From positions 580,536 to 644,535 of the forward strand of contig NZ_MVOI01000003.1 in the NCBI RefSeq assembly GCF_002283555.1: 64,000 bases of DNA. The letters run 5' to 3'. The notes below the pieces were generated by a model. That model was not told the DNA's origin, did not search any database, and saw nothing but the letters and a program-made list of their open reading frames with translations. Of this stretch, positions 38,863 through 46,355 are shown piece after piece. Position numbers and translations under genes: made by a program. Source of the stretch: Rubrivirga sp. SAORIC476 (GTDB taxonomy: Bacteria; Bacteroidota; Rhodothermia; Rhodothermales; Rubricoccaceae). Within the stretch, counting starts at the first letter, position 1; every line of letters begins with the position of its first letter.

Positions 38863-41800
38863 CTAAAGACTCTGCCGTACTCTCAGAAGGCGGGGCTCGC
38901 GCGGCACAGTTGAGGCAGGCAGGGTTTCGAAAACGTGCCGAGAGCGCATCTGTAGTGCCTGAACGTCAAGGAATCGCTTTGATTCTCCATACCCCTCGAT
39001 ACTGTTCGGCGGGGAGCCACACTTGAGAAAGTTGGTGGCTCGTGCCGAGTGTCTATTCCACTCCGCACAGTCTGCCACCGGCGGAGTAGGACCAGGCTCT
39101 GTTCCTGCTATCAATACGTGGCCTGCTTCGTGCCCTAGCACGAAGGGGAGATCGTCGGGGGCGTTTGCTGCCACAGGCTCGACGACTACCGTGTTCACCG
39201 GAGAGAGTTCGTCAGGCCGCAGTTCTCCAGAGACGTAAGAACTGGCTTGGCCCCAAATCGCGCCAGGAGACGATCCAGGAGGGCCTGTCCAGAGACTGCT
39301 TCCCCTCGCCACTACGATATCGAGAGACTCAACTGCATTTCCAGCTCTAGCATTCATTCGGAGTATATCAATAAATTCAACATATAGATGGTTGTATGGA
39401 ATAGATACAGTAGCCAGGCTCAATTCACTAGAAGACATAAACGAATGGACCAAAATGGTTTTACCCTTAGCAACAAGAACCATCAATTCACCAGAGCTTG
39501 CCCAGAGATGTGCCGTGTTACCGTATGCCCAATCTTCATCTCCTGCGACGGCGATTGCGATCTCTCTACGAAATAGCAAAGCTATAGTTTCAATGCTCAT
39601 ACCTACACTATATTCGTATGACACGTTAAATGGGCCTATATGAGACCCATCCGTATTCACTATATCAAATGAGATACCTATCGATTCTTGATTTGATGAC
39701 ACCCAAGAGCTTCCAGATGAAGCCCCAGAGAATGGCGAGATAGAAAATACGTTCTGCACCTCACTGTACTCGACAGGAGGCCCCATCTGACGAAACTCGA
39801 TAGCAACCTGGGCATAATCTTCGCTCAGACGCATTGTGCTTACACTAGCATCTGCAATTCCCCCTGGGAGAGTTGCCCACCGAACGTTGACGAGGGCAGG
39901 CGTGTCCGGGTCTGTCAGGTTCCCCTCAACGTTCCCGACCGGCACCGACAGCGTCTCCGAAGACACGTCCTGAACGCCCACGGTCGCAACCGCCACGATC
40001 TCAACGATGTCACCGAGCTGGACTCGAACTGTTTGGCTCCCCTGGTACTGGTCATCGTAGGTGCCTCCATTCGAGTTAGCAGTTCCAGGTGAGCCTCCCT
40101 GTCCTGGCTCCGCGTTCGAGACAAATCGGATGAAGCGGTTCATTCGGCACTGGCCCTGCCGGTCTGAGACGTGAAATTCGCTGTCGTAGCTGTAATACTC
40201 ACCCTGTGGGCTTCCAACCCCCTGCTGACCGTCACCAGCTCGGAATGTCACGTAGTTGCCGTTGCGACGGACACGAAGCTGGAACTTGACATCCTTGCAG
40301 TCCACCTCAGGCCCGAACTCCAGAGCAGAGGGAATCGATCCTCGCACGACGAATCGGTCGCCTGCCTTTGCATTCCCCGTCAGTTCAGCCGTGTAGAAAT
40401 CACGCTGTGGGTCCTCGTTGTACTGATCTGTCGAGTACCGACCACCGCTGGGAAGTCGCTGGTCCGTCGGGAACCGGCTCACCATGACGTACCCGAGCGG
40501 ATACGGCGCATCGTTTACGCCTCTCAGCTGGACCTGGACCGCGGCAGGTTCCTCGCATCCATCCAGGCACCCCGGGCCTCCCGCGGGCTGGTTCGTCAGC
40601 GCGACCGCCTCCGAGGGCAGGATCGGCTCGCCGTCCGGCCCGTAGGCCACCGACACGAACTCTGCGCTGAACGACCCGATAAACACCATCCCCCCGGACC
40701 CGTCCGGGACGAACCCCACGCCCGCCTCGGCCACCACGCACGGCACCACGACCGAGCCCCCCTCCGTCCCGAGCGGAGTGCTACCCGGCAGGTCGAACTG
40801 TCCCGGAACGCCCCGCACCACCAGGCGGATGTCCGGGCTCCCGGCCGTGCAGCCGCCCGGCACCTCCACCCGCAGCGTGACCGTGCTGTCCGCGTTGGCC
40901 ACGACGGTAGCGACCAGTCGCGAGACGCCTCCGACCACCACCGAGGCACTGTCGGAGGCCAGACCCGCCGTGGACGCCACGATCCAGGTCTGCGCGCGCA
41001 CCGAGTCGGCCGAGGTCGAGTCGGAGAACGCCGCACCGCGCCAGCGGACAGCCTCCCGACGGCTCGTGAAGGCCGGCGGCGTCTCCTGCCGACCGAACGA
41101 CTCGAAGACGACACGATCCCGGGCTACCGCGTAGGGCACGTCGGCCAAGACGGCGCCTGCCTCGTCGGTGTCGAGCCGCCGCAACTCGCCGAGCGACGGC
41201 CGCGTGACGGAGAGCGTGACCGGTGTGTCGTCGGCACTATCGGGCACGTCGCACTGGTCTGCCGTGAAGAGCCGTACGGCGACGGAGGCGACGCCGCCAG
41301 CGGCGAGCGAGTCCGGCGCGACGGAGACGGTGAGCGAGTCCGGCGCAGTCGCCGTGCTGTGTCCTGCCACGATGATGGTCCTCGCCCCGGAGATGCCGCC
41401 GCCGCTCGCCGTCACCTCGACTGGCGTATCGCACACCGGACCCGGCCCGCTCCGCTGGGCGACCGGCACCCGCACCACCACGCCCTCCTCGGACGCGTCG
41501 TCGCCCCCGGTGTACCAGTACGGCACTGTCCGCGTCGGCCCCCCCTGCTGCAGGTTCGCCTGCCGCACCTCCAGCCACTCGCTCACCGCCGTGAACGTGA
41601 TCGGCGTGTTTGTCGGGTCCATCATCGTCACCGTCGAATCCGCCTGGATCGCCGTCGCCCGGATCCGCGAGCCCACCGGACCCGACACCCACACTGTGTC
41701 CCGCTCCGCGCTCAGGTCCAGCGCCACCGGCGGTGGCGGGATCAGACGCACCCAGACGTAGTCCATGCGGCCCCCTGCCGCGATGCGAACCTTGACCGAC

Positions 41801-42660
41801 CGAGGTACCGGCACCTCGGTGCACGGCGGCGCCACCATGGACACCTCCCCCATCCGCACGGTGGCGTAGTCGGTGTCCACCGAGAGCGTAGGGCCCGTGC
41901 CGCCCAGTTCCTCCAGCATCACCCGGGCCGCGGCGGGCTGCCCCCCCTCGTCCGAGAGACCGATCGAAGCCTGCGCGTCGGCCGACAGCCAGCCCTCCGT
42001 CGGGCCGGGCCGGATGGCGACCAGCGGCGCGGGGGCGGTCGTGCCGCACACGAGTTCGTCCGGCCACTCCGGCTGGAGCACGGCGACCTGCGTGGCCGCG
42101 CCCTCCCACGTTCGGTGAATCTCGGTCTCGGCAGCATGCGGGGGGTCGTCGGTGCAGCCGGAATAGAGCGCGCACCCGAACTGGGCCGTGAACTCCCCCG
42201 TGCCTCCCGAGCCGTTTCGGATCCACTCCTCGCCGAGGGAGCGGAAGACCTGCCGGTCCAACGACTCGACGGCGCGCAGCGGGACCCGCAGGACGGCCGT
42301 CGGCCCTGCGGAGACGTACGCGTAGCGGTCGTAGCCGCCGCTCGTTATGACGCCGTCGAGCGCGAAGAAGCTGTCGAAGGTGGCGGTGGTGACCCCGCAG
42401 GAGGTCTCGACATCGAGCGTGCCGCTGAGCGAATTGACGCGCGACCAGGCGCTGATGGGTGTGTAAACGGCATACCCGACGACGGGCCCGAAGCAGTACG
42501 TTGACGCCTGGGCCTGCGGCGCCTCAGCCCGGATGGGCTGCCTCGCGACCTCGACGCGCTCGCGAATGACGACCTGCGCCGAAGCGCCAACTGCTGACCC
42601 AATTCCACTTACGCACAACGCCGCGAACACGAGGACCCGGAGGCGAAAGAATGGCAGCAC
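38863..42660 (-). CDS. Giant exported Ig-like protein with C-terminal zincin motif, mosaic composition
   Basis: 1265 residues, GTG start at 42660 (an in-frame TAA lies just upstream). Signal peptide 1-28. About 330-640 contains repeated Ig/big-like beta modules (SLTVSVAPDSLAAGGVASVAVRLF and similar). Near the C-terminus HEAGH (1177-1181) follows a hydrophobic strand (LPFVLGH), a zinc-metallopeptidase signature; the third ligand is not obvious. There is no type IX tail. The first two thirds are about 70% GC; from roughly residue 780 the DNA turns AT-rich, reaching 33% GC at 39361-39420, with no break in the frame. Whether the zincin motif is active, and on what substrate, is unknown. Confidence 0.8.
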   Translation of the reverse strand: MLPFFRLRVLVFAALCVSGIGSAVGASAQVVIRERVEVARQPIRAEAPQAQASTYCFGPVVGYAVYTPISAWSRVNSLSGTLDVETSCGVTTATFDSFFALDGVITSGGYDRYAYVSAGPTAVLRVPLRAVESLDRQVFRSLGEEWIRNGSGGTGEFTAQFGCALYSGCTDDPPHAAETEIHRTWEGAATQVAVLQPEWPDELVCGTTAPAPLVAIRPGPTEGWLSADAQASIGLSDEGGQPAAARVMLEELGGTGPTLSVDTDYATVRMGEVSMVAPPCTEVPVPRSVKVRIAAGGRMDYVWVRLIPPPPVALDLSAERDTVWVSGPVGSRIRATAIQADSTVTMMDPTNTPITFTAVSEWLEVRQANLQQGGPTRTVPYWYTGGDDASEEGVVVRVPVAQRSGPGPVCDTPVEVTASGGGISGARTIIVAGHSTATAPDSLTVSVAPDSLAAGGVASVAVRLFTADQCDVPDSADDTPVTLSVTRPSLGELRRLDTDEAGAVLADVPYAVARDRVVFESFGRQETPPAFTSRREAVRWRGAAFSDSTSADSVRAQTWIVASTAGLASDSASVVVGGVSRLVATVVANADSTVTLRVEVPGGCTAGSPDIRLVVRGVPGQFDLPGSTPLGTEGGSVVVPCVVAEAGVGFVPDGSGGMVFIGSFSAEFVSVAYGPDGEPILPSEAVALTNQPAGGPGCLDGCEEPAAVQVQLRGVNDAPYPLGYVMVSRFPTDQRLPSGGRYSTDQYNEDPQRDFYTAELTGNAKAGDRFVVRGSIPSALEFGPEVDCKDVKFQLRVRRNGNYVTFRAGDGQQGVGSPQGEYYSYDSEFHVSDRQGQCRMNRFIRFVSNAEPGQGGSPGTANSNGGTYDDQYQGSQTVRVQLGDIVEIVAVATVGVQDVSSETLSVPVGNVEGNLTDPDTPALVNVRWATLPGGIADASVSTMRLSEDYAQVAIEFRQMGPPVEYSEVQNVFSISPFSGASSGSSWVSSNQESIGISFDIVNTDGSHIGPFNVSYEYSVGMSIETIALLFRREIAIAVAGDEDWAYGNTAHLWASSGELMVLVAKGKTILVHSFMSSSELSLATVSIPYNHLYVEFIDILRMNARAGNAVESLDIVVARGSSLWTGPPGSSPGAIWGQASSYVSGELRPDELSPVNTVVVEPVAANAPDDLPFVLGHEAGHVLIAGTEPGPTPPVADCAEWNRHSARATNFLKCGSPPNSIEGYGESKRFLDVQALQMRSRHVFETLPASTVPREPRLLRVRQSL

Positions 42661-42680
42661 GAGTTAGAGGGGTGGGCCAC

Positions 42681-42688
42681 CGAACCTA
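42681..42688 (-). promoter_or_regulatory. Putative promoter: TAGGTTCG with TTG 21 nt upstream
   Basis: TAGGTTCG on the minus strand ends 20 nt before the GTG of the giant gene. A TTG at 42712-42710 lies 21 nt further upstream, the spacing of Bacteroidota -33/-7 promoters. Confidence 0.45.
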
Positions 42689-42837
42689 CCCGTCCACCGT
42701 ATCGCCGGGCAATGAAGCACCGCGCGGGAATCGGGTAGTGCATGAAGAGGAGTCGGGGGGCTGGCGTCCTGGCTGTGGCGTCTCCGACTGGCCTCATTCC
42801 CCGTCCGTGGGTGCCCCACCTCGACGCCGAGGCGGAC

Positions 42838-45600
42838 CTAGTCGGCCTCCTCGCGCTTCGGCGGCAGCGGCGCTTGGTAGCCGATGAGAAGCCCCAGCAC
42901 GCCCACCACCAGGAACGCGCCGATGCGGACGAGCGCCTCGGCCTGCGACAGGTCCACCAGGAACAGCTTCACCACCACCAGCCCCAGCACGCCGACGCCG
43001 AAGAACCACAGCCCGCGGCTCTCGCGCCGCACGGCCCAGACCGTCAGCACGACCGCCAGCAGCGTCCACACGACCGCCAGCGCGGCCTGGACGGTGGACG
43101 AGGCGAAGAGGGCCTCGGCATCCCACGCGGAGGCCCCGGCGGCGTGAGCCGCGCGCAGGACCGCGGCCGTCAGCGCCCCGAAGCCGAGCGCGCCGACGGC
43201 GACGGTCAGCGCCTCGCGCCTCGCGTCCGACACGCGGCGGGCAGCGACGAGCCCGAGCAGGCCCGCGATGGTGGGCAGGCCGATGGGATCGAGCGGCGGG
43301 ACGGTCGGCAGCGGGGTCGCCGTGCCGGGGTGCGTCCACGAGAGGCCCATCCAGACGGCCACGGCCACGGCGAGCCCGCCGACGCTCAGGCCGCGCTCTC
43401 GCGCCGACGCCCACGAGGCGGGCAGGGCGATGGACAGCACCAGCCCCGCCACAATCACCGCGCCGGCGGCCCCGAGCGCCCAGGCTCCTGCGAGCCCCGA
43501 GAGCGCGTCCGCCAGCCCCCACGCGACCACGGCGACGGCCAGCCACACGGCCCCTACGAACGCCGACGTGCGGAACCGGTGGTGCGGGTACGTCCGCAGG
43601 GCGACCGCGGCGACGGCGAACAGCGCCGCCCAGCCCACGCCGCGCCACGCCACGACCGGTTCCCAGTCGTCGATCAGCGACACCATCCAGAGGAGCCACC
43701 CCGCGCCGACGACGCCGAACGCCGCCACGCCGAGCGCGGGCCAGCGCAGCACGCGCCCCAGCCCGAGGAAGAGGGCGCCCGAGGCCGCCGCGGCGCCCAG
43801 CAGCCCGGCGATCTCATACCGCTCCGGGGCGAGGTCGAGCACGTGGACCGCCGCCGTGGTGGTCCACCAGAAGAGCGCGAAGGCGAGGAAGCCGCGCCCT
43901 GCGGCGCGCTCGGCGGGCGCCCACCGTTCGCCGCCCTCCTCCGCCTCGGCCCCGAGGCGGGCGGGGTCGGGAGACGCGTAGAGGCCGCGCAGGACGTAGG
44001 CCGAGAGGCCCAGCCCGACGGCCACGATCCAGCCCGTCAGCGACTCGGGGCTGAACGTGGTGGACGGCCGCAAGACGCCCTCGGCGAACAGGACGGCCGC
44101 GGCGGCGCCCTGGAGCACGAGCCCGCCCAGCCGCATCCAGCCCTTCCGCTGCCGCGCGCCGACCCAGACGAGCCCGGCGCCCTCCAGCACCCACATCGCC
44201 CCGAACACGACGCGCTCGAAGGCCAGCGGGAGCGCCAGCGTCGCGAAGGCCAGCCCGATGGCGAGGAACGCGTCCGCGAGGAGCCGCACGCCGGACCGCT
44301 GGCGGAGCACGCCCGCCCCGAGCAGGTAGACCGCCGCCAGCGCCGCCGCGCTCCACGCCCGCCCGTACGGCACGACGCCCTCCACCAGCCCCGCCTGCAG
44401 CACGAACGTCGCCGCCGGGAGGCCGAACACGAGCGCGCCGTCGACCGCGAGCGCCCGCTCGGGCGTCTCCCGCGTCGCCGTCCGCAGCGCGAAGCGGACC
44501 GCCAGCGCGAGGTAGATCGCGAAGCTGACCACCACGAACGGCTGGACGCTGCCGTACCACTCGGGCCGGTAGCTCAGCCCGCCCCAGAGCGTCCCCGTCA
44601 CAAACGTCGACAGGAAGCCGACGACGGCCACCGACCGCCACCCCTTCGCCCACGACGACACCAGCACGCCGACGTTGAGGAGCGCGTAGTAGCTCAGCAG
44701 CAGCACGTGGTTGCCCTCGGCGGTCCCCGCGAGCACCGGCGCCGCGAAGCCGCCCGTCACCCCGAGCACGGCCAGCCCCGGCGCGTTCTGGAGGAACGCC
44801 AGCCCGCCGCACGCCACCGCGACGGCGCCCATCAGCACGATGGCGGGGAGCGACGGGATCAGCCCGTAGAGCGCGTACGCGGCGTAGATGGTCAGGTAGA
44901 GCGTCGCCACGCCGCCGCCCTGGAGCGTCAGCCCGAAGCCGGGCGTGCCGTCCCGCAGCCGCCACCCGACGCCGATCAGCACCAGCCCCGCCACGGCCGC
45001 GAACGCGAGACGGATCTCGACCGACAAAAACCCTTCCTCGACGGCGTACCGGATGCCCAGCCCCAGCCCGACGAACAGCACCAGCAGGCTGATGCGCGCG
45101 ACCAGGTTGCCGCCGGTCGCGAACGCCCACGCCCGCTGGAGCGGCGGCGGCAGGTCGTCGAGGGAGACCCCCGGCAGCGCCGGACGGTCGCGCGGGACGG
45201 GCCGGTCCTGCCCCAGCGACCGAGGCGCGGGGCGCGTCGCAGGCCGGTCGTCCGACGGATCCACGGTGCGGGCCGCCGGGCGCGGGGTCGGCGAGGACGG
45301 CTCGACGACCGGGACCGCCTCGACATCCGGCAGAGCCGGACGCGGCACGTCGTCCGCCTCGGTGCCCTCGCGGGAGGGATGGACGGACGGCATCGGGGCG
45401 GACGCGCGCACCTCGCGGAGACGCTGCACGAGCGCGTCGAAGCGGTCCTCCAGCCGCTCGATGCGCCGCTGGTCGCCGAGGCGCAGCAGCACGAGCACGC
45501 CCACCGCGACCGCCAGCACCGACACGGCCTCGTCGGAGGTCGTCACCGCCGCCCAGAGGACGACGCAGACGGCGAGCACGGTGGCGAGGGAGCGGAGCAC
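42838..45600 (-). CDS. DUF2339 multi-pass membrane protein
   Basis: 920-aa protein with GTG start at 45600 (in-frame TAG 15 nt upstream). About 25 or more hydrophobic helices run through almost the whole length. The N-terminus has a helix, a coiled-coil segment (RRIERLEDRFDALVQRLREV) and a Pro/Ala/Arg-rich linker (about 70-165), the usual plan of DUF2339 proteins; VARISLLVLFVGLGLGIRYAVEEG marks the first conserved helix block. Function is unknown; a wide membrane scaffold or transporter is suspected. TAGCTTG lies only 5 nt before the start. Confidence 0.9.
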   Translation of the reverse strand: MLRSLATVLAVCVVLWAAVTTSDEAVSVLAVAVGVLVLLRLGDQRRIERLEDRFDALVQRLREVRASAPMPSVHPSREGTEADDVPRPALPDVEAVPVVEPSSPTPRPAARTVDPSDDRPATRPAPRSLGQDRPVPRDRPALPGVSLDDLPPPLQRAWAFATGGNLVARISLLVLFVGLGLGIRYAVEEGFLSVEIRLAFAAVAGLVLIGVGWRLRDGTPGFGLTLQGGGVATLYLTIYAAYALYGLIPSLPAIVLMGAVAVACGGLAFLQNAPGLAVLGVTGGFAAPVLAGTAEGNHVLLLSYYALLNVGVLVSSWAKGWRSVAVVGFLSTFVTGTLWGGLSYRPEWYGSVQPFVVVSFAIYLALAVRFALRTATRETPERALAVDGALVFGLPAATFVLQAGLVEGVVPYGRAWSAAALAAVYLLGAGVLRQRSGVRLLADAFLAIGLAFATLALPLAFERVVFGAMWVLEGAGLVWVGARQRKGWMRLGGLVLQGAAAAVLFAEGVLRPSTTFSPESLTGWIVAVGLGLSAYVLRGLYASPDPARLGAEAEEGGERWAPAERAAGRGFLAFALFWWTTTAAVHVLDLAPERYEIAGLLGAAAASGALFLGLGRVLRWPALGVAAFGVVGAGWLLWMVSLIDDWEPVVAWRGVGWAALFAVAAVALRTYPHHRFRTSAFVGAVWLAVAVVAWGLADALSGLAGAWALGAAGAVIVAGLVLSIALPASWASARERGLSVGGLAVAVAVWMGLSWTHPGTATPLPTVPPLDPIGLPTIAGLLGLVAARRVSDARREALTVAVGALGFGALTAAVLRAAHAAGASAWDAEALFASSTVQAALAVVWTLLAVVLTVWAVRRESRGLWFFGVGVLGLVVVKLFLVDLSQAEALVRIGAFLVVGVLGLLIGYQAPLPPKREEAD

Positions 45601-45904
45601 GGACGCAAGCTAGACCCGGCCGACGGCTGCGCCCGGCCGCCTCCGCGCCTGTGCGGCTCCTGGCATCGACACAGAATGGGGACACCTCGCCCGATCCGGT
45701 CCCCGAGGCGGGCTGTGGGACGGGATCTACAAGCCGCGTCCGTGCAGGTGGGGCCGTGGATCTGCAGTTCGTGACACGCCCGGCGGCATCTCGTGACTCT
45801 TCGAGCGGCCGTGACGGCTCTGCCATGAACCCGGCCCGGAAATCCCCGAACCTGTGGACCATCCGCTTCCCCCCTCCCCGGACGCCCATCGCCTCCCCCT
45901 CCCC
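45601..45904. other. Divergent intergenic region (304 nt)
   Basis: Between DUF2339 (minus) and the Spy-like lipoprotein (plus). The minus-side promoter box is at 45606-45612. The plus side ends in a very pyrimidine-rich run before ATG 45905 (CTCCCCCTCCCC). No ORF, tRNA or strong hairpin is visible; GC palindromes are short. Confidence 0.5.
45606..45612 (-). promoter_or_regulatory. Putative -10-like box TAGCTTG (5 nt from start)
   Basis: TCTAGCTTG on the minus strand ends 5 nt before the GTG of the DUF2339 gene. If it is a -10-type element the transcript would begin at or next to the start codon. Confidence 0.5.
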
Positions 45905-46309
45905 ATGAATGCTCTGACCGCCTCTCCCTTCCGCACCCTCGCGCTCCTCGCCACGCTCTCGCTGTCGGTCTCCGCCTGCGCCCAGTCCCAGCCGACCCGC
46001 GACGGCGGCGACCGCGCCGAGCAGCGCCTCGACGAGCTCCGCCAGACCCTCGACCTGACGGACGCCCAGACGGCCGAGCTCCGGGCCGTCTTCCAGGCCC
46101 AGGCCGCCGACCGTCCGGCCCGGGGCGAGCGACGCAGCGGCGGCCCGGCCGACCGCGACGCCCGCCGCGCCCAGACGCAGCAGCGCCGCGCCGAGACCGA
46201 GCGCCAGATCGAAGCCATCCTGACGCCCGCCCAGGTGGAGCGCTACCGCGCGTGGCGCGCCTCGCAGCCCGAGCGCCGGAGCCGCGGACGCCGCGGCGGC
46301 TCCGACTGA
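45905..46309 (+). CDS. Spy/CpxP-like small lipoprotein
   Basis: 134 aa from ATG 45905 (the frame runs upstream to 45854 without a better start). Lipobox SVSAC gives Cys25. The mature part is charged and helical with an LTxxQ-type repeat (LRQTLDLTDAQTAELRAVF and ILTPAQVERYRAW), the Spy/CpxP pattern. It ends in an Arg/Gly-rich tail (RSRGRRGGSD) and has another such stretch in the middle (RPARGERRSGG). Spy-like proteins are periplasmic chaperones. It is 46 nt upstream of an outer-membrane barrel gene, probably in one operon. Confidence 0.8.
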   Translation: MNALTASPFRTLALLATLSLSVSACAQSQPTRDGGDRAEQRLDELRQTLDLTDAQTAELRAVFQAQAADRPARGERRSGGPADRDARRAQTQQRRAETERQIEAILTPAQVERYRAWRASQPERRSRGRRGGSD

Positions 46310-46355
46310 CCGCTCTTCTCGCCCGCCCCGCCGCCGAAGCCCATCCCCTCCTTCC

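Noticed and set aside
38814-39643. Short plus-strand open frames in the AT-rich island
   Set aside because: They are 60-83 codons, overlap each other and lie antisense to an intact long gene with a metallopeptidase motif.
38200-40450. Insertion sequence or prophage as the source of the AT-rich island
   Set aside because: No transposase, integrase, terminal inverted repeat or target duplication seen; the reading frame runs straight through.
42742-45774. 1010-codon plus-strand open frame opposite the DUF2339 gene
   Set aside because: Low-complexity Arg/Glu/His text typical of the reverse complement of a hydrophobic protein gene.
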